A stretch of 64,000 nt of DNA from Vibrio mytili (GTDB taxonomy: Bacteria; Pseudomonadota; Gammaproteobacteria; Enterobacterales; Vibrionaceae): positions 104,694-168,693 of the forward strand of contig NZ_JXOK01000026.1 in assembly GCF_000830505.1 (NCBI RefSeq), given 5' to 3'. Every line of letters starts with the position of its first letter. Position 1 is the first letter of the stretch. This document shows, one piece after another, positions 55,548 through 64,000 of this stretch. The translations under genes and the position numbers were made by a program. The notes beneath the pieces are model-generated. The model was not told where the DNA came from and did not search any database. It saw only the letters and a program-made list of their open reading frames with translations.

Positions 55548-56498
55548 TTAGTCAAAGCTAGGCACGTAATCTTTCGCTTTTGGTAGCGTTTCGATGATTT
55601 TTTGTGAGTACATGAACTCGGCGTAATCGTCGTAACGTTTTAGATCAACTGCGGATGGGCGAAGCGCAAAACGAGTCAAGGTGTCATTCCAGGCTCGTTG
55701 GTTCAGTTCGTTGTTCAGCGTGTCTGGTGAGTAAGCAACAAACTCTTTCCAAGATGCTTTGGGATGGTTCACGATGTAAGTGGTGGCTTGCTCAAGCGCT
55801 TTGTTGAAGGCTTTGATGGCCTCTTTGTCGTATGTTTTTGCATTCGCGACAAACACAAGTTCGTCATATGCTGGCACGCCGTGTTCTTCTGGGAAGAAGG
55901 CTTTAGCTTGGTAACCCTCTAACGCAAGCTGGTTAGTTTCGAAGTTACGTAGTCCACCCCAAATCGCATCCACTTTGCCTGATGCCAGAGAGGAAGATAG
56001 CGCCCAGCCAACGTTGATGATTTGTACGTCAGAAAACTTCACATTCTCTTCTGCCAACATTGTGCCGATGGTTGCTTCTTCATTACCAGCGATGGAAATG
56101 CCGATCTTCTTACCTTTTAGATCGGCAAGGCTGTCGTTCTTACCGTTGTCGAGTACCATCATGGTATTCAGTGGCGTTGCAATAAGTGTTGCGGAGCGAA
56201 TCAGTGGTAGACCTGCTGCAACGTCAATCGTCAGGCTTGGCTGGTACGAAATTGCCATATCGACTTTGCCAGCAGCAACCAGCTTGGGGGGCGTACTTGG
56301 ATCGGCAGGTTCTTGAATATTGACTTTTAAACCTTGCTCTTCAAAGTAACCTCGCTCTTGCGCGATGACAATAGGACCATGGTTAGGGTTCACGAACCAG
56401 TCCAGCATTAACGTCATTTCCTTATCCGCTGACAATACGTTTGTTGAGACGATTGAAGTAAGCAGAGTGACGACGCTCATTCGTTTATTTTTATTCAC
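55548..56498 (-). CDS. thiY: Thiamine-precursor ABC transporter substrate-binding protein ThiY
   Basis: Periplasmic binding protein of the NMT1/THI5-like group that delivers formylaminopyrimidine (or HMP). 316 residues with a signal peptide (1-23, ending NVLSA) and the NMT1 signature LMLDWFVNPNHGPIVIAQERGYF in part (LDWFVNPNHGPI), and AISYQPSL. It pairs with thiX and thiZ in the operon, which matches the Bacillus and Haemophilus ThiXYZ systems. Confidence 0.9.
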   Translation of the reverse strand: MNKNKRMSVVTLLTSIVSTNVLSADKEMTLMLDWFVNPNHGPIVIAQERGYFEEQGLKVNIQEPADPSTPPKLVAAGKVDMAISYQPSLTIDVAAGLPLIRSATLIATPLNTMMVLDNGKNDSLADLKGKKIGISIAGNEEATIGTMLAEENVKFSDVQIINVGWALSSSLASGKVDAIWGGLRNFETNQLALEGYQAKAFFPEEHGVPAYDELVFVANAKTYDKEAIKAFNKALEQATTYIVNHPKASWKEFVAYSPDTLNNELNQRAWNDTLTRFALRPSAVDLKRYDDYAEFMYSQKIIETLPKAKDYVPSFD

Positions 56499-56522
56499 GG
56501 GTAATCTTCCTTTTCGTTGTCC

Positions 56523-57323
56523 CTATTTGTTTTCCCACGGGATGGTTACTTTTAATAGTTTGTCAGTAATGAAATAGAGTGCGATAGATAGAGCGGCGAG
56601 GATAAATAGCGCTGCAAACATCTCATCGATAATCATGCGAGCATTGGCTTGTAGCATTAGGTAACCCAAACCTTCGCTGGAGCCTACCCATTCGCCAACT
56701 ACTGCTCCAATTGGTGCGATGACGACGGCAACACGAATACCAGAAGCTAAGGTTGGCAAAGCCGCAGGCAGTTGAATATGACGTAGCAGTTGCCATTTAG
56801 ATGCCCCCATTGTTTTAGCGAGATCTAGGTAGCCACTTGGGGTATTACGCAAACCGTCATAACAGCACGTTGTCACTGGAAAAAAGATGATGATCGCCGC
56901 CATGACGACTTTTGATGCGATGCCGTAGCCAAGCCAAAGCATCAGAACGGGTGCAATGGCAAATACCGGAATCGCCTGGCTAGCAATCAGAATCGGTAGC
57001 AGCCAGCGTTTTAGTGGTTCGAACAGCAACATCTGTAGAGCAAACAACAACCCCATCGATAAGCCCAGAGTGAGCCCGAGCAAGATTTCTTTTGCCGTGA
57101 CCCAAGTATGTGGGAGCAACACATCGTATCGCGACACCAATCTATCAAGTACTTCTATCGGGGCGGGTAAAATGAAGCTGGGCAGCTTGAATAGTATTAC
57201 GGTCAATTGCCACAAACTTAAAATCACCGCAGTGCTGACCAATAACCGGGTTATAGGGTGTGTCACCCGTTCTTTTTTTCTGATGCGTGTGGAGACGCTC
57301 TGGTACTGAGTCATATCACTCAT
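56523..57323 (-). CDS. thiX: Thiamine-precursor ABC transporter permease ThiX
   Basis: 266 residues, six membrane segments, with the permease EAA-type motif in AKTMGASKWQLLRHIQLPAALP (about 170-191; key Gly-Ala-Ser) and a PFTI-like FFPVTT region. Start ATG 57323 (GGAGATAG upstream) overlaps the end of thiZ by eight bases. Substrate assigned from the operon context. Confidence 0.92.
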   Translation of the reverse strand: MSDMTQYQSVSTRIRKKERVTHPITRLLVSTAVILSLWQLTVILFKLPSFILPAPIEVLDRLVSRYDVLLPHTWVTAKEILLGLTLGLSMGLLFALQMLLFEPLKRWLLPILIASQAIPVFAIAPVLMLWLGYGIASKVVMAAIIIFFPVTTCCYDGLRNTPSGYLDLAKTMGASKWQLLRHIQLPAALPTLASGIRVAVVIAPIGAVVGEWVGSSEGLGYLMLQANARMIIDEMFAALFILAALSIALYFITDKLLKVTIPWENK

Positions 57324-58067
57324 AATCTATCTCCAACTGCTCTAAGATCGTTTGCTGCAAAGTGGCGCACTCACCATCAATCGCGCGAGGCGGTTGGGAT
57401 TCCGGTACGACTAGATGCTGAGCGCGTGCTGGTGTTCCTTGCAGAACATAAAGTTGATTCGCCAAGCGTACGGCCTCTTGTGGATCATGCGTAATGAGTA
57501 TGACGGTTTTTCCTTTCAGCATGGTGGCAGAAAGAGTTTGCAGTTTATGACGGGTGACGGCATCCAGTGCGGAGAAAGGCTCATCCATTAAGATCAGTGG
57601 TTTGTCTTGCATCAGCGTGCGAGCTAGGGCGACTCGTTGTCGCATTCCACCTGAAAGCTGGCTTGGTTTTGCATTTGCGTATTGGCTCAAGCAACCTGCT
57701 CAAGCAATGTCATCGCACGTTGCTTGTTACACTGGTGTTGAGCGTGAGAAAATCGTGCGCTTAAACAAACATTATCTAGTACATTGAGCCATGGTAAGAG
57801 CAAATCCTGTTGTGCCATATACGCGATACGACCATGCAGATCGAGTTTATCCGTTGTAATTATTTCTCCCTGCCATTTGATTTGATCTTCGAGTAAACCT
57901 GCCAAATAACGCAAAATAGTGGTTTTTCCACTGCCACTACGACCGAGTAATACCGTCCACCGTCCAGCAGGGACAGTCATATGCAGTCCTGACAGAGTGG
58001 GCGCTTTGTTGTCGTTGAACTGTAGACAAGCGTTAGTTATCTGAATACCAAAGGCATTAGGATTCAT
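57316..58067 (-). pseudogene. thiZ: Thiamine-precursor ABC transporter ATPase ThiZ, frame broken by one missing base
   Basis: The N-terminal half has Walker A LLGRSGSGKTT and the Q loop QQDLLLPWLNV; the C-terminal half has the signature LSGGMRQRVALAR, Walker B LILMDEPFSALD and switch His THDPQEA. The frames separate at about 57692. Restoring one G (GTTGCTTGAG to GTTGGCTTGAG) joins LLEQVGLSQYANAKPSQLSGG and gives 250 residues. The ATG at 58067 overlaps thiD by 11 bases. As written, the ATPase has no signature motif and uptake would fail. Likely a sequence error. Confidence 0.85.
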
Positions 58068-58929
58068 TATTACTTGTCTCCAGACTTGCTCTGACAAAAA
58101 AGTGATGAACTGGGCCGTGTCCTTTACCTACCGCCAGTTCATCAGCGTGAGCAATCGCGCGGGAAATATATTGCTTACCCAAACGCACCGCTTGGTGCAG
58201 GTCATTACCTTGCCCTAGGTAAGACGCAATGGCAGAAGAAAGGGTACAACCCGTCCCATGAGTGTTTTTGGTTAGCAGACGTTTTGCGCTGATCAATGTC
58301 GCAGAGTCTTGCGTGATAAGAAGATCGTTGCTGTTCTCATCTGTCTCTAAATGTCCCCCTTTCAGCAATATTGCTTTTGCGCCAAGCGCACGAAGATCCG
58401 TAATCATTTCATTCATTTCGGCTTCAGATTCTGGAACAGGTCTGCCCGTTAACGCCGCGCCTTCCGGAAGGTTTGGGGTGACGATGTCTGCGAGAGGAAT
58501 GAGTACTTCTTTTAAAGTATTAATCGAGGAGTGTTCCAATAATAAATCACCGCTAGTGGCGACCATTACCGGGTCAATGACCAAATGCTTTGGTTGGTAC
58601 TGCTTAATTTTGTTCGCGACGACTTTAATGATATCGGAGTCCGCCAACATACCGATTTTTACTGCCACGATATTAAGGTCGGTAAAGACGGCATCGAGTT
58701 GGCTTTCAACATGTTCCAACGGGATAGGAAAAATGGCGGAAACGCCTAGGGTATTCTGTGAAGTGATGGCGGTAATGACAGAGCAAGCAAAACTGCCTGT
58801 TGCTGACATGGCTTTGATATCAGCCTGTATCCCGGCACCGCCACCGCTGTCAGAGCCAGCAATAGTTAAGACAACAGGAATTATTGATGATGACGTAGTA
58901 CGAGATTTGGGCTTGAATTGTTGTGTCAT
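58057..58929 (-). CDS. thiD: Hydroxymethylpyrimidine / phosphomethylpyrimidine kinase ThiD
   Basis: Phosphorylates HMP twice to HMP-pyrophosphate. 290 residues. Motifs: VVLTIAGSDSGGGAGIQADIKAM (start, quoted as AGSDSGGGAGIQ), DPVMVATSGDLLLE, and the anion hole in KNTHGTGCTLSSAIASYLGQG with its catalytic Cys. Start ATG 58929 (GGAG upstream); a longer open frame runs upstream into the riboswitch and is not coding. First gene after the TPP riboswitch. Confidence 0.94.
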   Translation of the reverse strand: MTQQFKPKSRTTSSSIIPVVLTIAGSDSGGGAGIQADIKAMSATGSFACSVITAITSQNTLGVSAIFPIPLEHVESQLDAVFTDLNIVAVKIGMLADSDIIKVVANKIKQYQPKHLVIDPVMVATSGDLLLEHSSINTLKEVLIPLADIVTPNLPEGAALTGRPVPESEAEMNEMITDLRALGAKAILLKGGHLETDENSNDLLITQDSATLISAKRLLTKNTHGTGCTLSSAIASYLGQGNDLHQAVRLGKQYISRAIAHADELAVGKGHGPVHHFFVRASLETSNNES

Positions 58930-59041
58930 GGTCGCTCCTATAACAAGACATATAGGAACTGACTTTGACTGATATTGGGCAGATCGACATTGAGATCTAC
59001 GGTCGCAAGCCCTGGAAGTTAGGCTAAAGGCAAAGTGTATA

Positions 59042-59131
59042 TAGTTCCCTACGTCAGTGCTAACTGAATCAGGTTCAACGGGTCTCGAATTTCGATCGCA
59101 GCCAGCGCACAATGACGCGGGCCCCCCGACT
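59042..59131 (-). promoter_or_regulatory. TPP riboswitch (THI element) controlling the thi operon
   Basis: On the minus strand the conserved parts follow in order: GTCGGGGGGCCC, GCGCTGGCTGCGA (P2/J3), AGACCCGTTGAACCTGAT, and TAGCACTGACGTAGGGAACT. The hallmark CTGAT and GTAGGGAA boxes pair as in the family. It lies 110-200 bases upstream of thiD and should lower expression of the whole operon when thiamine pyrophosphate is high. Relative to the usual GGCUGAGA the P2 box here reads GGCTGCGA. Confidence 0.9.
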
Positions 59132-59441
59132 ATTTGGTAAAGATGATAACAGGACACTAACCTAAGCGGTATGCTTTTTTGTAAGATTTATGATTGAGTG
59201 CCCGATGATGAATGCTAAAGTAGCATGTAAATCCCGTGCTTAAACGGTTTTAATAGTGTAACCCACTGCTTTTTTAATGAAATTTAGAATAATTAATAAT
59301 AGCCCGTAATCTGATTTGGCAAGGATTAGTACAAAAATAGGTTAATAGAATGTTAAAATAGCTTCCGTTGCCAATGTAATGTTACGTACTGCTAGTAACG
59401 TTATTTAGGAAGGCTAAACGATCATCTAGCAAGGAGACTTC
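59132..59441. other. Divergent intergenic region between the thi operon and the tldD-like gene
   Basis: About 310 bases holding the promoter of the thi operon (minus) and of the tldDE pair (plus). TTAAAAT near 59354 could be a -10 box for the plus genes. A 12-codon frame at 59205 is too short to support as a gene. Confidence 0.35.
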
Positions 59442-60827
59442 ATGCTTAATTCTACAACAGCGAAGTCAGTGATCGATCATGCTCTATTTTTAGGGGCTGA
59501 TTTCGCTGAGCTATTCGTTGAACATCATCAAACCAACACCGTCCAGATCGCCTCTGGTGAAGTGGATAAGGTGAACTCAGGTATCGACTTTGGTATCGGT
59601 ATTCGCCTTTTCTTCGGCCATAAAGTGCTTTACGGCTATACCAACAGCACCAATGAGACTGAACTAAAGCGGGTCACGTCATTGCTTGCGGCAAAAGATA
59701 AGCGAGAGCAAATTGCATCTGCAGGAGCTTTGAACTTGAATCGCTACCCTATTCAGCATGGCTGTGCTCTGCCACTGAGCAAAGATGCCAACCTGGATTC
59801 TAAAATTGCGTTTCTACTTAACGTTGACCAAGCGGCTCGTTCTGAAAGTGAGTACATCAGTCAGTTTATAGGCAGTGTGCTGCAACGAGAACAGCAAGTT
59901 TCTATTTTCAACTCTGAAGGCTTGAACGTTGAAGATACTCGTCACTATATTCGAGTGGCGGGGAATACGGTGGCTCAAAAGGGCAATGAGCAATCTTCCG
60001 GAATGGAAGGGCCTGGTGCGCTAGCCGGTTGGGAGTATAGCGAACAACTGGATACTCAAGATCTAGGCCAAACTATCGCACGACAAGCGCTGGTTAAGCT
60101 TGGTGCAGATGTGTGTCCATCAGGTGAGATGCCTGTGGTGATTGGCAATGGCTTTGGCGGTGTCATCTTCCACGAAGCGTGTGGTCACTTACTCGAAACA
60201 ACGTCGGTCGCGAAGAAAGCGTCGGTGTTCCATGACAAGATGGGCGAGATGATTGCGCATTCTGCCGTTAGTGCTGTCGATGATGGCACGATGACGAACG
60301 AATGGGGCTCAATCCACGTTGATGATGAAGGTTTGTCAACGCAGCGTACCCAACTGATCAAAGACGGTAAGCTAACTAGCTTTATGGTCGACAAAATGGG
60401 TGGCATGAAGACGGGGTACGAACCAACGGGTTCTGGTCGTCGTCAGAACTACAAGTTCGCACCAACCTCGCGTATGCGCAATACCTTTATCGAAGAAGGA
60501 GAGCATTCACTCGATGATATGCTTGCGGGAATCGAACGCGGTATTTATGCCAAAAAAATGGGTGGTGGCTCCGTTCAACCAGGGACCGGCGAATTTAACT
60601 TTGCTGTTCGTGAGGCGTATTTGATTGAAAACGGCAAAATTACCAAGCCTTTGAAAGCGGCGACACTGATCAGTACTGGACCTAAAGTATTGAAAGAAAT
60701 AAGTATGGTCGGTAAGGACATGGCACTTGCTCCAGGTATGTGTGGTTCAGTGAGTGGCGCAGTACCTACAACAGTCGGTCAACCAACCCTTAAAGTAGAC
60801 AATATTCTGGTAGGAGGTGGTAACTAA
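59442..60827 (+). CDS. TldD-like metalloprotease subunit
   Basis: 461 residues, the catalytic partner of TldD/TldE zinc proteases, which act on unfolded or modified peptides (microcin B17 and CcdA in E. coli). The metal motif is His244-Glu245-xxx-His249 in IFHEACGHLLE, and the third ligand is probably the Cys in GMCGSVSG near the C-terminus. N-terminal TVQIASGEVDKVNSG. It differs from housekeeping TldD (HEAVGHGLEGD). It overlaps its partner (TAATG). The substrate is unknown; no toxin or azole peptide operon is seen nearby. Confidence 0.88.
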   Translation: MLNSTTAKSVIDHALFLGADFAELFVEHHQTNTVQIASGEVDKVNSGIDFGIGIRLFFGHKVLYGYTNSTNETELKRVTSLLAAKDKREQIASAGALNLNRYPIQHGCALPLSKDANLDSKIAFLLNVDQAARSESEYISQFIGSVLQREQQVSIFNSEGLNVEDTRHYIRVAGNTVAQKGNEQSSGMEGPGALAGWEYSEQLDTQDLGQTIARQALVKLGADVCPSGEMPVVIGNGFGGVIFHEACGHLLETTSVAKKASVFHDKMGEMIAHSAVSAVDDGTMTNEWGSIHVDDEGLSTQRTQLIKDGKLTSFMVDKMGGMKTGYEPTGSGRRQNYKFAPTSRMRNTFIEEGEHSLDDMLAGIERGIYAKKMGGGSVQPGTGEFNFAVREAYLIENGKITKPLKAATLISTGPKVLKEISMVGKDMALAPGMCGSVSGAVPTTVGQPTLKVDNILVGGGN

Positions 60828-62169
60828 TGAGCCAAGAAAAACAACTTCTTAATGCAGTTGATTACGTCCTGTCAGAAGCCAAACGCCAAGGTGCGGAAGC
60901 GGATGTGATTGTGAACCGTAACAGTAGCTTTTCGCTAAAAGCAAACCAAGGCAAGCTGGATGAGTACAAAGTTAGCTCAAGCCAAGTGCTGGGTGTTCGA
61001 GTCATTAAAGACGAGCGTGTCGCGACAAGTTATTCTGAATCACTAGAGCAACCAAGTTTAGATTTGATGCTCACAAACGCGCTGCAAAGTGCTCGCTTTT
61101 CTAAACAAGATGAACATCAAACTATCAGCTGTGTAAACAGCAAAATCACTACTGATATTGCAGAAATTGCGCAAGACGATACCACATCGGTCGATGAGAA
61201 AATTGAATTGTCTCTCGCGCTTGAACAAGGTGTTGTGGCTCTGCCTCACGCTTCAAGCTCACCATACAATGGTTATAGCGATGGTGAATCTCAGCTGATC
61301 ATTGCGAATACTCAAGGTACTCTATGTCAGCATTTTGAACGCTCTTTCAACTGTTATGCTTATACGCTTTTCGAAAAAGACGGTAAGCAATCGATGGCGG
61401 GCAAAATTTCGGTTGGTCGCCGTTTTGATGAGTTGAATCCAACTTACTGCATTGAAGGCGGTTACCACCTTGCTCGCGACCTCCTTGATGGAGCACCAGT
61501 TGCGACAGGTAACTATCCGGCCATCTTCCACATCAATGCGTTAAGCAGCCTGTTTGGTGCATTTGGCAGTGCGTTTTCTGGTGTGAGTGCGATGAAAGGC
61601 ATCTCGCCACTGGGTGACAAGCTTGGTCAAAGCGTAGCAAGTGAACTGATCACCTTTACTGATGCGGCATACATGCCAAATGGTATGGCTATCACAGGGT
61701 TTGATAGTGAAGGTTTTGCCACCCAAGACAATGTGTTGATAGCCAATGGCCAACTGAATACGCTATTGCACAATAGCCAAACAGCGAGTTATTTGGGTGC
61801 AGTGTCGACGGCAAGTGCATCTCGCAGTGCAAAATCAAGCCTAGATGTTGCAGCGAATCATAAAGTGATCGCTACGGGTGGAAGTAGTGGTGCTGAAGTA
61901 AAAGCTGGTCAGTATCTAGAGCTTGTGGAGTTGCAAGGGGTTCATTCTGGCGCAGATGTAGTCAGTGGTGATTTCTCTTTTGGCGCAAGTGGCTTTTTAT
62001 GCGAGATGGTAAACGAGTTCAGCCAGTGCGTGGCATCACGGTCGCGGGAAACTTTTACAGAATGCTCCAAGAAGTGGAAGCGGTTGGAGATGTTCAGTTG
62101 ACCAATGATAGTCGAACCTTTTTTGCACCAGATGTGCGTTTTTCACGTTTAAGCATTGGTGGCAAATAA
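60827..62169 (+). pseudogene. TldE/PmbA-like subunit, frame broken by one missing base near the end
   Basis: Non-catalytic partner of the TldD-like protein. The frame is intact for about 390 residues (QGKLDEYKVSSSQVLGVRV, GAVSTASASRSAKSSLDVAANHK in part, GADVVSGDFSFGASGFLC), then turns into unrelated sequence ending FSQCVASRSRE... at 62101. Restoring one C after 62002 (TGCGAG to TGCCGAG) gives GFLCRDGKRVQPVRGITVAG and continues through PDVRFSRLSIGGK to a stop at 62167, for 447 residues. The start overlaps the tldD-like stop. Very likely one intact gene with a sequence error. Confidence 0.85.
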
Positions 62170-62196
62170 GCCGAGCATTAGCAATACAGAAATAAA

Positions 62197-62224
62197 AAGA
62201 GGACTCAATGGAGTCCTCTTTCTT
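62197..62224 (+). terminator. Terminator of the tldDE-like pair
   Basis: AAGAGGACTC and GAGTCCTCTT around AATG, followed by TCTTCT. Its position 28 bases after 62169, not 62101, supports the restored frame of the partner gene. Confidence 0.8.
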
Positions 62225-62251
62225 CTATACTACTTGCTGATACTCGGAGAG

Positions 62252-62851
62252 TTAAAACTCTCGGATGTCCAATTCATTGTGGATCAGCACCACACACTGA
62301 GACGCGAAAAGCATCTTAGGGCCAAGGCTTATTTTCTCGGTGCCAAGGCGCTTCAAGCTGTTGAATGACTTCTTCGGCATAGGAATGTGGTCGGTGAGCA
62401 AAAAACATGGATTTGGACCAATTTCTGTGTCGCGCACGAACTCGCCTTTCTTGTCTAACATATAAAGCTGATGGTCTTCAGCAAGTTCTTGAACCAAGCG
62501 TTCGAAGCTTACTGTACGAACGATAATTCCCGGCTCAACTTCGCGAAGCTGTTCTTTACCCATACCTACAGATGCATCCAACGCGCGAGCAATTGCTGCG
62601 ATTAGCGTCGATTCATGAAAACCGCCAATATTAGTGATGTCGTTTGAACGGATGGTAATTGTGCGTGAGTAATCTTTCGTGCTCTCTAGAACTAAGTGAA
62701 CCACAACATCTTCGCGATGAGATTGAGCGACAAACATCGTGTTCATCATGGTATGAGCAAGGATTTCAGTATGCGCTTCATTACCAACACCTTCTAGTAG
62801 TGCTTTGCTGGTGGTCGGCGCCGCGCGAGCTCGTAAAACAAAAGAGCGCAT
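62252..62851 (-). CDS. TrmY-family (DUF358) RNA methyltransferase-like protein
   Basis: 199 residues with the SPOUT-like TrmY/DUF358 fold: MRSFVLRARAAPTTSKALLE in part (SFVLRARAAPTTSK), IAAIARALDASVGMGKEQL, and a late PCFLLTDHIPMPKKSF that carries the SAM-binding knot loop. In archaea TrmY makes 1-methylpseudouridine 54 in tRNA. Bacterial homologues occur in Vibrio and are not well characterised. ATG 62851. Convergent with the tldDE pair. Confidence 0.85.
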   Translation of the reverse strand: MRSFVLRARAAPTTSKALLEGVGNEAHTEILAHTMMNTMFVAQSHREDVVVHLVLESTKDYSRTITIRSNDITNIGGFHESTLIAAIARALDASVGMGKEQLREVEPGIIVRTVSFERLVQELAEDHQLYMLDKKGEFVRDTEIGPNPCFLLTDHIPMPKKSFNSLKRLGTEKISLGPKMLFASQCVVLIHNELDIREF

Positions 62852-63007
62852 GAATTTAGCCTCTAATAGGAAGAGTGAATGCGCGAAGTATATACCCAGA
62901 CGGCTCCTTGGTGCGAGTTTAATAGTAAATGTGAACTTACTTACAAAGCTTTTATTGTGATGAGTGCACTGACCGTTAAAATGGCCTTAGCCAATTAGGA
63001 GTAGTCC

Positions 63008-63532
63008 ATGGAAATTAAAAATATAGATAAAGTAGTCTATCGAAAGAAAGTTAACCTTGTTATAGGCGGCTTTATTATTTTACTTGCCGTATCGTCTTTG
63101 GCGTTTAGTACTCTACTCATTAGTTTTTTTGGAAATACTAATATTCAGCCAGAGCAATCGACTGGTAACTTTCACTGGAACTTAATCGGTGTCATTTTAG
63201 CACTGACTACGTCACTTTCGTTGCTGAATCAGATTAAAAAAAGCCCGTTTATGTTAGAGGTATGGTACGTCTGGAAATTAAAGCAGTTGCACAACAAGAT
63301 TTACCGCAAGCTAAAATATATTAAGGCTGCCGCGAGTTCTGATGATCTCAAAGCGCTAACCATTCTTAAGTTCTACTACACCACACAAAGACAAGTATTT
63401 GAGTTGGATAACAACACAATCACCATCAGCAGTGTAAATAAAGAAATAGAAACGATTGAAGAAATCGAAGCGAGTAAATCATTATTACTTGATATTACGA
63501 GTTTTGAAGAGGCGTGGTTAGACACATATTGA
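63008..63532 (+). CDS. DUF3087 family membrane protein
   Basis: 174 residues. Two membrane segments near the N-terminus (LVIGGFIILLAVSSLAFS and LIGVILALTTSLSLL), then a cytoplasmic helical domain (FMLEVWYVWKLKQLHNKIYRK). It matches the uncharacterised DUF3087 family of Vibrio and Shewanella. It is the last protein gene before the rRNA operon. ATG 63008 with TTAGGAG upstream. Confidence 0.8.
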   Translation: MEIKNIDKVVYRKKVNLVIGGFIILLAVSSLAFSTLLISFFGNTNIQPEQSTGNFHWNLIGVILALTTSLSLLNQIKKSPFMLEVWYVWKLKQLHNKIYRKLKYIKAAASSDDLKALTILKFYYTTQRQVFELDNNTITISSVNKEIETIEEIEASKSLLLDITSFEEAWLDTY

Positions 63533-63636
63533 TCGCTAATTTGCTACGTTTATATAACATTTAACTGCTAAAAATAACCGTTTGAATAAGATTTCGTCAC
63601 TCAACGTGTAGAACTGAATTTTTTATTAAAAAAGGG

Positions 63637-63664
63637 TTGCCAAGAAAAATCATCTCCCTATAAT
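63637..63664 (+). promoter_or_regulatory. rrn promoter P1
   Basis: -35 TTGCCA (63637-63642) and -10 TATAAT (63659-63664) with a 16-base spacer. An AT-rich UP-element-like tract (TTTTTTATTAAAAAA) lies directly upstream, and a GC-rich discriminator (GCCTCC) follows, typical of stringently controlled rRNA promoters. Confidence 0.85.
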
Positions 63665-63752
63665 TCGCCTCCGTTGTCAGGGCAAAGCAGAAACGCAAAA
63701 GCAGTTGGCAACGAGGCGAAATAACACTTCTAAAAATTAACTTAAAAAGTGT

Positions 63753-63780
63753 TTGACACTGAAAATTAGTTCATTAGAAT
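63753..63780 (+). promoter_or_regulatory. rrn promoter P2
   Basis: -35 TTGACA (63753-63758) and -10 TAGAAT (63775-63780) with a 16-base spacer and the discriminator GCCTCCGC, the same as in P1. Confidence 0.85.
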
Positions 63781-64000
63781 ACGCCTCCGCTTTGAGAGAA
63801 AACTTCTCGAAAAGCAAGCTCTTTAACAATATAGACCTATCAATCTGTGTGGGCACTCGTTGATGATAATCCAATTAGAAACTTCGGTTTCAAATAAGGT
63901 TTCAATGATACGAAGTGACCATTCGAATTGGGAAGCAGCCTTGAGCTGTTTTGTTTTACTTCTTTCTTTAAAAATAGAGAGGAAAGTGAAAACCAATAAG
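63781..64000 (+). other. 16S rRNA operon leader (boxA)
   Basis: BoxA GCTCTTTAACAA (63818-63829), followed by TCTGTGTGGGCACTCG, the leader known from E. coli and Vibrio rrn operons. The 16S gene itself starts beyond base 64000, so no rRNA is called. An rRNA operon on chromosome 2 is known only in some vibrios. Confidence 0.85.

Noticed and set aside
59205..59243. 12-codon frame upstream of the tldD-like gene as a possible protease substrate
   Set aside because: Weak ribosome binding site and no conserved core; the link to TldD/E would be speculation.

Overview
The window is from a Vibrio (family Vibrionaceae), on the secondary chromosome next to its replication origin. It opens inside rctB, the initiator found only on Vibrio chromosome 2, which places ori2 just left of base 1. 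It closes in the tandem promoters and boxA leader of an rRNA operon. Gene content is typical of a marine, chitin-using vibrio: chitinase, chitin-active LPMO, nagB, NhaD, GltS and TMAO reductase. No phage, insertion sequence, integron, CRISPR or tRNA gene was seen. Species was not determined.

Layout. 1-13.5 kb: rctB, small Vibrio proteins, a YebC-family protein, gltS, a GntR/ABC operon, nagB, a maoP/hdfR divergent pair, DoxX, and a maltose-acetyltransferase/mutarotase pair. 14-20.4 kb: ada-alkA fusion with ogt (alkylation repair), YitT, nhaD with a newly noted 38-residue membrane ORF, TetR and a hydrolase. 20.6-36.3 kb: chiA, ppnP, a MATE pump, an RluA-type pseudouridine synthase, a HAD phosphatase, a pterin-binding protein/diguanylate cyclase pair, the glutathione-dependent formaldehyde genes (frmA, fghA, LysR), a siderophore-interacting protein and a LysE exporter. 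36.4-44.8 kb: an AT-rich sugar island (sugar porter, FucI-like isomerase, mutarotase, xylA, GPH transporter). It sits between lysE and an lrp-type regulator and is flanked by two diverged copies of the same promoter segment. 44.8-53.2 kb: Lrp, LPMO, cupin, ompW, small conserved proteins and torYZ. 53.3-59.1 kb: a TPP-riboswitch-led thiamine salvage and uptake operon (thiD-thiZXY-tenA-thiM-thiE). 59.4-63.5 kb: a TldD/TldE pair, a TrmY-family methyltransferase and a DUF3087 protein. 63.6-64.0 kb: rrn promoters and leader.

A striking overall feature is that eight otherwise conserved reading frames are broken, each by the apparent loss of exactly one base, mostly in short homopolymers. The genes are an ABC permease, hdfR, a mutarotase, the RluA-like synthase, the siderophore-interacting protein, a small unnamed gene at 49.2 kb, thiZ and tldE. 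Every one becomes a full-length family member if one base is restored. Deletion-type consensus errors explain this better than eight independent pseudogenes, so these genes should not be read as lost functions until the reads are checked. Gene names and family assignments rest on reading the translations from memory of the families; no database search was run.
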